A stretch of 7,577 nucleotides of DNA from Saprospiraceae bacterium (GTDB lineage Bacteria > Bacteroidota > Bacteroidia > Chitinophagales > Saprospiraceae): contig JACMLK010000158.1 in the NCBI GenBank assembly GCA_014379665.1, positions 1-7,577 of the forward strand, in the 5' to 3' direction. Position numbers and translations under genes: made by a program. The notes under the pieces are model-generated. The model saw only the letters and a program-made list of their open reading frames with translations. It was not told the origin of the DNA and searched no databases. This document shows, piece after piece, positions 1 through 6,180 of this stretch (positions are counted from its first letter, which is position 1; each line of letters starts with the position of its first letter).

Positions 1-1065
1 GGAAACGGTGCACCTCCTTATGAATATTTATGGAACAATGGATCTACAAATCCAATTTTACCAAATCTTTGTGCGGGAACATACACTGCATTTGTAGTCG
101 ATGATGACGGTTGCACTGTATCGGAAACGTATGTTCTCACTGAACCATCACAATTATTTCCCGGTGCCGGTTCTACTGATGAAACTGCAGCAGATGCGAA
201 TGATGGCACTGCATGGGCTGCGCCCTCAGGTGGTGCAGGACCGTATACATATCACTGGAATAACAACAGTACAGATTCATTGATTACAGATCTGCCACCA
301 GGCAATTATACCGTGACTGTAACAGATGCTAATTCCTGTTCAGCATCTCAGACTGTCGTCGTTCATATATTCGGCTGTACTACGCTGGACGGAATTGTTT
401 CACATAATACCTGTTTTGAAAGTTGCGATGGTACTATTACTGTAACACTTAATAATGCTATGCTGCCTATCACTTATCAATGGGACAATGGCAGTACGGG
501 TGCTGTTTTAACGGGTCTGTGTATCGGTACATATAGTGTTACGGGTACTGATGCTACAGGTTGTGCCGGGTTTGGATATTTTGTAATTGAGCAACCATTA
601 CCATTAAATGCGAATGCGAGCAACACGGATGAAACAGAACCGGATGCAGATGATGGTACTGCATGGTCTGTTCCGCTGGGAGGGACTTCTCCATATTCTT
701 ATTTATGGAGTAATGGGAGCACGGATTCATTGATTGTCGATTTAGCGCCCGGTGTTTATTTTCTTACCGTGACGGATGATAATGGATGTACAGATCTGGA
801 TATTGCAAGCATAAGCCCGGTATTATGTATTGGCAATCACACATTCACTTACATAGAGCCTACGTGTCACAATAGTTGTGATGGTTCTGCACTCGCGATG
901 GTATCTGATCCCAATAATGTGCTTTCTTATTTATGGAATACAGGTGATACAACTAATTTTCTCAATAATTTATGCGATGGTGCTTACAGCCTGACGATAA
1001 CAAATGAAAATCTTGGATGTACTGACCAAAGTTTCACATTTGAATTAGATCCCCCGGATTCTTAA
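1..1065 (+). CDS. SprB-repeat-like secreted adhesin, 5' end outside window, ended by an internal stop
   Basis: The frame is open from base 1, so the true start lies upstream; 354 codons are visible before a TAA. The protein is a chain of extracellular modules of the SprB/PKD-like type seen in Bacteroidota gliding adhesins and other T9SS cargo. Each module has an aromatic core of the form PYxYxW-NG-ST, then L-x-PG-x-Y or LC-x-G-x-Y, then TVTD-x-x-GC. Modules alternate between a cysteine-poor type and a type with five cysteines at fixed places (see repeat entry). Composition is rich in Asp, Asn, Ser, Thr and Gly and poor in Lys, as expected of an exported surface protein. The TAA at 1063-1065 is not the natural end: the same frame continues for 159 codons through another module and a sorting domain. 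As written, the product would lack the T9SS signal and probably would not be surface-exported. Module family is fairly sure; substrate or binding partner is unknown. Confidence 0.85.
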   Translation, partial: GNGAPPYEYLWNNGSTNPILPNLCAGTYTAFVVDDDGCTVSETYVLTEPSQLFPGAGSTDETAADANDGTAWAAPSGGAGPYTYHWNNNSTDSLITDLPPGNYTVTVTDANSCSASQTVVVHIFGCTTLDGIVSHNTCFESCDGTITVTLNNAMLPITYQWDNGSTGAVLTGLCIGTYSVTGTDATGCAGFGYFVIEQPLPLNANASNTDETEPDADDGTAWSVPLGGTSPYSYLWSNGSTDSLIVDLAPGVYFLTVTDDNGCTDLDIASISPVLCIGNHTFTYIEPTCHNSCDGSALAMVSDPNNVLSYLWNTGDTTNFLNNLCDGAYSLTITNENLGCTDQSFTFELDPPDS

Positions 1066-1257
1066 CAAATCAATGAAGAACAGATCACGCATATTACAGA
1101 TACCACTTCCTCATCGGTTACTTCACATGCTATTGGTGGGACAGGGCCGTATACTTATTTATGGCATGGACCTGGTGGATTCTCTAGTAATCAAAAAAAT
1201 CTATCAGGCATACCTGTAGGGATCTATGTTGTAGAAATCACAGATGCACATGGATGT
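1..1257 (+). repeat. Alternating A/B protein-repeat array of the adhesin
   Basis: Two module types alternate in the frame. Type A (172-339, 619-789, and a diverged copy about 1120-1257) starts with TDET..DA.DGTAW, has STDSLI.DL.PG.Y, and carries one cysteine at its end. Type B (1-114 partial, 376-564, 826-1020) has SCDG near its start and LC.G.Y before the last strand. In both complete B copies, five cysteine codons sit at matching places: 376, 412, 424, 520, 562 and 826, 865, 877, 973, 1018. The partial copy keeps the last two (70, 112). A1 and A2 are 56 and 57 residues; B copies are about 63-65. The visible order is B-A-B-A-B-A', then the sorting domain. Spacing was read directly; the match to the SprB family rests on motif recognition. 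Confidence 0.75.
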
Positions 1258-1545
1258 TCAGTCGTGGATTCCATTCACATTGAAGATAACTCTACGGTGG
1301 GCATTTCAGATCCTGATAATTTGAAAATTAGTTTATACCCTAATCCTGCAAGCGGGATTGTGCATATAGTTGCAGATGGTTTTAGTGAGTTTCAGGTCAC
1401 TGTATATAACCTGGATGGCCGCAAAATCAGGACATATAATGGTGTAGAAGTGATTGATGTGAGTGATGTGGGTCAGGGAGTGTACATTGTAAAGATTAAA
1501 CATGTTGGGGGATATTCTATTCAGCGACTTGTCGTCAGAAGCTAA
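1066..1545 (+). pseudogene. Detached C-terminal part of the same adhesin: last repeat module plus T9SS type A sorting domain
   Basis: This stretch continues the upstream frame directly after the in-frame TAA, with no shift, up to TAA at 1543-1545. It encodes one more repeat module (GGTGPYTYLW core, IPVGIYVVEITDAHGC end, about 1120-1257), a short linker, and a C-terminal domain of about 72 residues from 1327. That domain has the YPNP motif (1336-1347), a central VTVYNLDGRKI strand, GVYIVKI, and a terminal QRLVVRS. These are hallmarks of the Por secretion-system (type A) sorting domain, which directs proteins through the T9SS and is cleaved at the surface. There is no ATG with a plausible initiation context at the beginning; a GTG at 1264 could only start a 93-residue piece without a signal peptide. 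A separate functional gene is therefore unlikely. It is either the tail of a gene broken by a nonsense change or intact sequence with a base error at 1063. Confidence 0.75.
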
Positions 1546-1600
1546 TTTACCGAAAAAATGAATTATTAATGGTTCAAAACATGCTTCATCTCGGTAATTA
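1543..1600. repeat. Imperfect inverted repeat at the adhesin stop codon (hairpin, possible terminator)
   Basis: TAATTTACCGA (1543-1553) and TCGGTAATTA (1591-1600) are reverse complements over 10 pairs with one bulged T. The loop is 37 bases. The left arm includes the stop codon of the adhesin frame. No T-run follows the right arm, so it is not a standard intrinsic terminator. It may act in 3' end processing or mRNA stability, or have no role. Confidence 0.4.
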
Positions 1601-1639
1601 GCCCGTTCGTCATCTTAATTAGCACTCTCATCAGTTAGC
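1586..1639. repeat. Three degenerate direct repeats, TCATC ... TTAGC
   Basis: The motif TCATC followed a few bases later by (A/G)TTAGC occurs three times in a row: 1586-1602, 1610-1623 and 1628-1639. The inner gaps shrink from 6 to 3 to 1 base. The first two copies share the longer TAATTAGC (1595-1602 and 1616-1623), 21 bases apart. Copy 1 overlaps the right arm of the preceding inverted repeat. It could be a cluster of protein-binding sites or replication slippage debris; no known element is recognised. Confidence 0.35.
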
Positions 1640-1643
1640 CTTT

Positions 1644-1720
1644 CTTAATTGAATTATATTTTCGTTGATTTATTGCGTTAACAGGAAAGCAACACAAAAT
1701 CGAAATATAGTTCAATTCAG
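1644..1720. repeat. Long imperfect inverted repeat, 20-base arms
   Basis: The arms 1644-1664 and 1701-1720 pair over 18 Watson-Crick pairs and one G-T pair (1654/1710), with one mismatch (1646/1718) and one bulged T near 1662. The intervening 36 bases contain a further TTGC/GCAA pairing (1673-1676 with 1689-1692) and the palindrome GTTAAC (1677-1682), so the whole could fold as one long stem-loop. No T-run follows. No flanking target-site duplication was recognised. It could be a structured RNA or 3' processing hairpin, or a remnant of a small palindromic element. Confidence 0.5.
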
Positions 1721-1762
1721 CTCTTCAATTAATTCCTGATTTTTATCCTATGAATTTAGATT

Positions 1763-1830
1763 CCGGAGGATACATCCACATTGAATCGAATCAATGTTTA
1801 TTCTATTATTTAATACCAGTGATTCTCCGG
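1763..1830. repeat. Nested inverted repeats upstream of the sensor gene
   Basis: Inner pair: ACATTGA (1778-1784) and TCAATGT (1791-1797), a perfect 7-base inverted repeat with a 6-base centre, the size and spacing of a dimeric regulator site. Outer pair: CCGGAG (1763-1768) and CTCCGG (1825-1830). The block lies about 200-260 bases before the sensor start codon. It could be an operator for the operon or fold as RNA; regulator identity is not inferable. Confidence 0.35.
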
Positions 1831-1998
1831 TATTACTCCATGCCGCACATTGAAGTTAAATTTGAATTACTTTGATGTGAAATAATTATGCTATTTAATT
1901 CTCCAGGCAGTAAAACCTGAGATCACCTGTACTCCTTCAGGAATATAGTAGTGTTGCCCGATATTTTCTAAAGGTTTTTTGCAACTTTTCAATTAACC

Positions 1999-2022
1999 AA
2001 TGCTCTCCAGCATTATTTTTTT
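1999..2022 (+). terminator. Hairpin plus T-run just before the sensor start codon (attenuator-like)
   Basis: AATGCT (1999-2004), a CTCC tetraloop and AGCATT (2009-2014) form a perfect 6-pair hairpin. It is followed by A and seven T residues (2016-2022), then GGC and the ATG at 2026. The form is that of an intrinsic terminator, but it sits in the leader of the sensor gene, where it could attenuate transcription or mask the ribosome site. The stem has only two G-C pairs, so termination would be weak. A possible competing pairing upstream is GTTGC (1953-1957) with GCAAC (1981-1985). Confidence 0.4.
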
Positions 2023-2025
2023 GGC

Positions 2026-5000
2026 ATGAAATATAATTCCGGGCTTCTTCCATTTATGATTCTGATGTCCTTTGCTCAGGTGTTTGGTCAAATCAATGCC
2101 AGATTTAATCATTTAACTTCAGACCAGGGGCTGACCTCAAATAATACAACCTGCCTGCTAAAAGATAGTAGAGGGTTTCTATGGATAGGCACAGATGCCG
2201 GTCTTAATCGCTTTGATGGAAAAAACATTATTCCCCACACGTACACTATTGGGCATCCAACCACCTTACTCAACGATAATATCACTACCCTTTTTGAAGA
2301 TGAATCTCATCGAATATGGATTGGTACGCAAGCCGGTTTGAGCATATTTGATCCTGATTCTTCTAAATTCCTCAATTTTAGAAATGTAATTTCAGCAAAC
2401 GATACTGTTGATTTCAGGGAAGGAGTAATGTCCATAGGGCAATTCAATAACCGAATATGGATCGCAACCCGTAGCTATATTTTTTCTACACCAACGGATT
2501 CATTTCACTTTAAAAAAGTAGAAGATCATTTGACTTGCACTCCCGGTAAAAAAACCTATTTCCTTCCAAACCGAACGATCACAACGAAATCCGCTATTTG
2601 GTTTTCTTCTTCAAAAGGGCCCGTATTTACGGAAGACGGAGTTACTTTTTACCATAAAGACTACAATCCAAATCACTGGCCCATTCTTGATAAAGGCTGG
2701 TTGGCTTCACTTTACAATGATGGGGACTCCTTACTTTATTTTTCCACCATTCATTTTCCGGGTTTATATATCTATCGTCCGGGAAATCCTTCTTTAGATT
2801 CGGTTTCATTCATCAGCAATCCGGACGCAAAGAATATTTGGGTTATGGCATTGAGTAAACTGAATGACAATGAAATCCTGGGCTCCTCCATTAATAACGG
2901 AGCGTTTATTTATAATAAGAAGTTGCAAACGACAAAGTTTTATCTTCCTGACAACACAAATCCCCGCTCTCTCAGTAGTAATGCTGCTACCCAAACATTA
3001 GTCGATAGTCTTGGAACCATTTTCCTGGCAACAGACCATGGCCTTGCGTATGTAAATCCATCACAGCCCCCGTTTAAAATATTTAATACATCCAATACAC
3101 CTCTTGAGAATATGAATGTTCAGGTGGCCGAAGATGACCAGGGAACACTTTGGTTTGCCCCCTTAAAAAACGGTCTATTCTCATATATGCCGTCAACCGG
3201 AAAAATCGAATCACACCATTTTTCCGGCAAATACAACAATGTTTGGTCTTTATATTATGAAGGGGATAACTTACTATTGGGAACAGAAGGAGGCTTTGCC
3301 ACATTTTCTGTTTTATCCAAAATATTTAAACCATTACTCAAAGTAATTCCCAAATCTGTACAGGAATTAACGGACAGCCCTACTTCCTTTATTCTTAAAG
3401 ATAAATCAGGCTCATTTTGGATAGGAATTTATCCGTATGGATTACTTAAATACAATTTTGAAACAAGGGAATATATTCACTATACAACCATAGATTCCAT
3501 CTACAAATTGCCGGGTCTTGGTACAATATCCTCGGCAACAATGGATGACAATGGAACGCTTTGGTTAGGGTATGCGTCAAATGATTTGTCGGAAATAAAT
3601 ACATTCAATAATTCTATCCGGAATTTTAAAATACATTCAAATGATGAATACGGAATAATTGGAACTATTTCATCTGTAACGCTTGATGCCAAGGGAAATC
3701 TCTGGATTGGAACCACGCAGGCCGGCCTTTTCAAATATAATATCGATAGGAATTCCTTTTCTTCTTTCGATACAAGGAACCATTTATCCAGCAATAAGAT
3801 AGGCGCAATAGTCTTCGATCAGGATAAGAAACTTTGGATCAATACTTCCAATGGATTAAATAAATTCGATCCGGTAACTGAAACGTTTACGGCTTATAAT
3901 TCAGCGGATGGATTGCCTTCCAACCAGTTCAACACAACTCCTAATTTTGTTTCCAGGGATGGTACCGTGTACACAAGCAGTGATATTTACCTGATCAGTT
4001 TTAATCCTAAGGAAATACAACCAAATCTCAAACTTCCCATCATAGGTTTCTCCTCTTATAAAAAATCCGGTGAAGAATTTACCATTACCTCAGCAGATGC
4101 ATGCATCAATTTTACGTCCCGGGACAAAATGATCACGTTCAATTTTTTCGGACTGAATTTTATTGATCCTGACAAAACCGAGTATGCGTACATGCTGGAA
4201 AACTTAGAGGACACCTGGAACTACACTAATATTCCTTTCGCCATTTATAATGCATTAAACCCGGGTGATTATACACTCAAAGTCAAAGCAACCAATATAC
4301 CAGGAGACTGGAATGTTCCTGAAGCCATTATGAAAATTCATGTATCAGGACCCTTTTGGCTGGCATGGTGGTTTATTGCTTCTGCTTTTGCTATTTGTAC
4401 AATGCTTGTAGTTGGTATCTACCGAATCAGAATGAATCAAATCAATAAAATACAGGCAATTCGCACAAGGATCTCTAAAGATCTTCATGATGAAATCGGA
4501 AGTACCCTGGGCAGTATATCGATCTTTAGCAAGGCCGCAGAAATGATGAAACAGGAACAGTATCCTGAAATCATTTCAACACTTCATCAAATAGGGTATA
4601 ATGCCCGGAATGCTATGGAGAATATGAGTGATATCGTATGGGCAGTAAGTCCTTCCAATGAGTCATTCAAAGATTTAATGGAACGATTACAGATCTATGC
4701 TTATAAAATACTGGAGGCAAAGAATATAAATCTGCAATTTGAAATCTCTGAAGACCTATATCATGCAAAACTTGATCTTCAGCAAAGAAGAAATATATAC
4801 CTGATCCTTCGGGAAGCTATTCATAACGTTGCCAAATACTCCAAGGCCAATCACTGCACCATTAAAGCAGAAATCCTTAATAAAAAAATTAATCTTAAGA
4901 TAATAGATGATGGGCATGGATTTGACTCTGGATCAAAAAACCTTGGAGGAAACGGTTTTATCACAATGAAACAGCGTGCTGAAGAATTGAACGCAGTTTT

Positions 5001-5052
5001 TACGATTTTTTCAGAAAAATTAACAGGTACTATACTTACTCTGGAAATTTGA
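2026..5052 (+). CDS. Two-component propeller sensor histidine kinase (Reg_prop / Y_Y_Y / HisKA_3 / HATPase_c)
   Basis: The 1008-residue protein starts with a cleavable-looking signal peptide (about 1-21, ending VFG-Q). A periplasmic region of about 14 blade motifs follows, including LWIGT at 52, IWIGT at 97, LWFAP at 376, FWIGI at 465, LWLGY at 513, LWIGT at 559 and LWINT at 603. This suggests two seven-bladed propellers. A Y_Y_Y-type Ig domain lies at about 706-773 (EYAYMLENLEDTW, LNPGDYTLKVKATN). One membrane helix spans about 777-803. The cytoplasmic part has no HAMP domain: HisKA_3 with LHDEIGS, phospho-acceptor His821, then HATPase with N-box Glu930/Asn934, G1 DDGHGFD from 961 and G2 GGNG at 974-977. 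All catalytic motifs look intact. It has the sensor layout of Bacteroides hybrid systems, but receiver and output domains are on a separate gene 14 bases downstream. The ligand is unknown; glycans are typical for relatives. ATG 2026 is chosen because the next Met (11) would destroy the signal peptide. Confidence 0.93.
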   Translation: MKYNSGLLPFMILMSFAQVFGQINARFNHLTSDQGLTSNNTTCLLKDSRGFLWIGTDAGLNRFDGKNIIPHTYTIGHPTTLLNDNITTLFEDESHRIWIGTQAGLSIFDPDSSKFLNFRNVISANDTVDFREGVMSIGQFNNRIWIATRSYIFSTPTDSFHFKKVEDHLTCTPGKKTYFLPNRTITTKSAIWFSSSKGPVFTEDGVTFYHKDYNPNHWPILDKGWLASLYNDGDSLLYFSTIHFPGLYIYRPGNPSLDSVSFISNPDAKNIWVMALSKLNDNEILGSSINNGAFIYNKKLQTTKFYLPDNTNPRSLSSNAATQTLVDSLGTIFLATDHGLAYVNPSQPPFKIFNTSNTPLENMNVQVAEDDQGTLWFAPLKNGLFSYMPSTGKIESHHFSGKYNNVWSLYYEGDNLLLGTEGGFATFSVLSKIFKPLLKVIPKSVQELTDSPTSFILKDKSGSFWIGIYPYGLLKYNFETREYIHYTTIDSIYKLPGLGTISSATMDDNGTLWLGYASNDLSEINTFNNSIRNFKIHSNDEYGIIGTISSVTLDAKGNLWIGTTQAGLFKYNIDRNSFSSFDTRNHLSSNKIGAIVFDQDKKLWINTSNGLNKFDPVTETFTAYNSADGLPSNQFNTTPNFVSRDGTVYTSSDIYLISFNPKEIQPNLKLPIIGFSSYKKSGEEFTITSADACINFTSRDKMITFNFFGLNFIDPDKTEYAYMLENLEDTWNYTNIPFAIYNALNPGDYTLKVKATNIPGDWNVPEAIMKIHVSGPFWLAWWFIASAFAICTMLVVGIYRIRMNQINKIQAIRTRISKDLHDEIGSTLGSISIFSKAAEMMKQEQYPEIISTLHQIGYNARNAMENMSDIVWAVSPSNESFKDLMERLQIYAYKILEAKNINLQFEISEDLYHAKLDLQQRRNIYLILREAIHNVAKYSKANHCTIKAEILNKKINLKIIDDGHGFDSGSKNLGGNGFITMKQRAEELNAVFTIFSEKLTGTILTLEI

Positions 5053-5066
5053 AATACCTGAAGCCC

Positions 5067-5714
5067 ATGAAAGAAAAATCTACTATAAAAGTTTCCTTAT
5101 ACGATGACTGTTGTCCATTTCGGGAAAGCATATCAAAATTATTTTCATTAGTTCCACAAATCGAATTAATTGGTTCGTATTCGAATGCAACGGCAATCCT
5201 TGAAAACTGCAGATATCGTAAACCGGATGTAATTCTCATGGATATTGATATGCCCGGGATATCCGGCATTGATGCCGTTTCGATGATACAGACCCATTTC
5301 CCGGATATAAAAGTTTTGATGCAGACAGTATTCGAAGATAACCACAGAGTATTCCAATCGATTTGTAATGGTGCCGTAGGGTACATCTTAAAGAAAACAG
5401 ATCCGGTAGAAATCGTGGACGCTGTCAAACAGGCATATGATGGCGGTGCGCCTATGTCACCCGGTATAGCGTTTAAAATACTACATATGCTAAGGAAACA
5501 GCACCATGTGCAAAATGAGGAAATAGATCTTAGCGCACGTGAGCTTGAAGTGCTCACACTGCTTGCCAAAGGATTCAGCTATAAAATGATTGCGTCAGAA
5601 TGCAACATTTGTATTGATACAGTCCGTTTTTATATTAAGAAAATCTATGAAAAGCTTCAGGTGCATTCTATGACTGAGGCTGTCAGTAAGGCCATCAGGG
5701 CAAAACTTGTTTAA
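5067..5714 (+). CDS. NarL/LuxR-family response regulator, partner of the propeller kinase
   Basis: The 215-residue protein has an N-terminal receiver domain (about 5-125) with acidic pair Asp13/Asp14, phospho-acceptor Asp59 in VILMDIDMPG, conserved Thr87 and Lys109. A linker is followed by a GerE/LuxR-type HTH (about 155-213: LSARELEVLTLLAKG, then IASECNICIDTVRFYIKKIYEKL). Length and layout are those of standard NarL-type regulators, which are the usual partners of HisKA_3 kinases. The ATG at 5067 leaves 14 bases after the kinase stop. An in-frame TTG at 5049 overlapping that stop (TTGA) would add six residues and is a less likely alternative. Tight spacing argues for one operon. The protein should act in the cytoplasm as a DNA-binding dimer after phosphorylation by His821 of the kinase. 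Target genes cannot be read from the sequence; the inverted repeats in the flanking spacers are candidate sites only. Oddity: two Cys residues directly after the acidic pair. Confidence 0.93.
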   Translation: MKEKSTIKVSLYDDCCPFRESISKLFSLVPQIELIGSYSNATAILENCRYRKPDVILMDIDMPGISGIDAVSMIQTHFPDIKVLMQTVFEDNHRVFQSICNGAVGYILKKTDPVEIVDAVKQAYDGGAPMSPGIAFKILHMLRKQHHVQNEEIDLSARELEVLTLLAKGFSYKMIASECNICIDTVRFYIKKIYEKLQVHSMTEAVSKAIRAKLV

Positions 5715-5739
5715 GGCACTTTGACCTCACTGCAAGTTT
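5703..5739 (+). terminator. Weak hairpin across the response-regulator stop codon
   Basis: AAACTTG (5703-5709) and CAAGTTT (5733-5739) are perfect 7-base complements with a 23-base loop that includes the stop codon at 5712-5714. The sequence after it is AT-rich but has no long T-run. It is the only terminator candidate seen near the end of the two-component operon. Confidence 0.2.
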
Positions 5740-5779
5740 AAATTTTCACCATTTCTTCTATCGGTTTTCCCATTGTCAA

Positions 5780-5816
5780 TACATGATCATGTAGTAGACA
5801 TGGGATAGTTTACTAC
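5780..5816. repeat. Perfect 14-base palindrome with an overlapping inverted repeat
   Basis: TACATGATCATGTA (5780-5793) is a perfect palindrome, a form typical of a binding site for a dimeric DNA-binding protein. It overlaps the left arm of a second inverted repeat, GTAGTA (5791-5796) and TACTAC (5811-5816). It lies about 70 bases after the response-regulator stop and 390 before the lipoprotein start. It could be an operator for either flanking unit; no known consensus is recognised. Confidence 0.45.
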
Positions 5817-5862
5817 TTAGATTTGAACCACGAAGATTATCGAACTCATACTATTCTCTTAC

Positions 5863-5907
5863 TACACTATAAGGTGTATACGCAATATACCCAAAAATGT
5901 GTATTGC
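5863..5907. repeat. Adjacent hairpins in the second spacer
   Basis: GCAATATAC (5882-5890) pairs with GTGTATTGC (5899-5907) over nine pairs, one of them G-T, around an 8-base loop. Just upstream, TACAC (5863-5867) and GTGTA (5874-5878) form a smaller one. The segment GGTGTATA (5873-5880) could instead pair with TATACC (5886-5891), which would exclude the larger stem. No T-run follows, so it is not a standard terminator. Confidence 0.4.
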
Positions 5908-6039
5908 ATTCCGGTCGCAGGAAACCAAACTTTGAACTCAGATTCAGCCTATTGTCTATGCTACATACCAGCCAAGTGGCAACATTAAAAAAGTAGAATT
6001 GAAAACGGAAAAGTTATTCATACCTAAAAATAAATAACC

Positions 6040-6105
6040 ATGAATCATTTAAAAATTGTTTTTAACGACATTCAGGATGCACCGACTAATCTGGATTTTG
6101 AATAA
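6040..6105 (+). other. Possible 21-codon mini-frame
   Basis: The ATG at 6040 follows an A-rich stretch (6024-6039), the type of context often seen before Bacteroidota start codons. It opens a frame MNHLKIVFNDIQDAP... that ends at TAA 6103-6105. No family is recognised. It may be chance, the surviving start of a decayed gene, or a leader peptide of the lipoprotein transcript. Confidence 0.15.
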
Positions 6106-6150
6106 GGTCTGTAGTCGTCTTTAAAAATAAAATTGCTCTATACACCTAAT

Positions 6151-6174
6151 TTAATTTTCAGTTGAGAAAATTGA
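6151..6174 (+). promoter_or_regulatory. Hairpin immediately upstream of the lipoprotein start codon
   Basis: AATTTTC (6153-6159) and GAAAATT (6166-6172) form a perfect 7-pair stem with a 6-base loop. One G-T and one A-T pair extend it to 6151/6174. It ends 6 bases before the ATG at 6181, so it would cover the ribosome landing zone. The stem is almost all A-T and so only marginally stable. Confidence 0.3.
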
Positions 6175-6180
6175 CCCGCT

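Larger units (their letters stand above)
1546..2025. other. 480-base non-coding spacer between adhesin and sensor kinase
   Basis: No convincing gene is seen on either strand. The longest ATG-started frame noticed on the + strand is 41 codons (1750-1875) and shows no recognisable features. The spacer is AT-rich and holds a series of structures annotated separately: inverted repeats at 1543-1600, 1644-1720 and 1763-1830, a cluster of short direct repeats at 1586-1639, and a terminator-like hairpin at 1999-2022. No clear Bacteroidota promoter (TTTG at -33 and TAnnTTTG at -7 with normal spacing) was found. The nearest candidate, TTACTTTG around 1867-1874, lacks one base of the -7 spacing and a well-placed -33. 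Confidence 0.6.
5715..6180. other. 466-base non-coding spacer between response regulator and propeller lipoprotein
   Basis: No gene of normal size is seen on either strand. The first half (5780-5907) is dense in short inverted repeats annotated separately. The second half is AT-rich and holds a 21-codon frame (6040-6105) and a hairpin directly before the lipoprotein start. A near-match to the Bacteroidota -7 box (TAAAATTG, 6128-6135) has its nearest upstream TTTG at 6097-6100, 27 bases away. That is longer than the usual 19-21, so no promoter is called. Confidence 0.6.

Noticed and set aside
1264..1545. A separate 93-residue gene starting at GTG 1264
   Set aside because: It has no signal peptide, begins inside a repeat module and continues the frame of the adhesin; it is the detached C-terminus, not a gene.
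1850..1874. Promoter-like TTG ... TTACTTTG before the sensor gene
   Set aside because: The -7-like box lacks the two-base gap of TAnnTTTG and the upstream TTG is at the wrong distance, so no promoter was called.
1750..1875. 41-codon frame from ATG 1750 (MNLDSGGYIHIES...)
   Set aside because: It overlaps the nested inverted repeats, has no recognisable family or clear initiation context, and is short enough to be chance in AT-rich DNA.
5036..5569. 177-codon frame on the - strand over the response regulator
   Set aside because: It lies entirely opposite a gene with clear receiver and HTH motifs and has low-complexity Ser/Cys-rich composition; it is a shadow frame.
6097..6135. Promoter-like TTTG ... 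TAAAATTG before the lipoprotein gene
   Set aside because: The gap of 27 bases is longer than the usual 19-21 and the -7 box has a mismatch.
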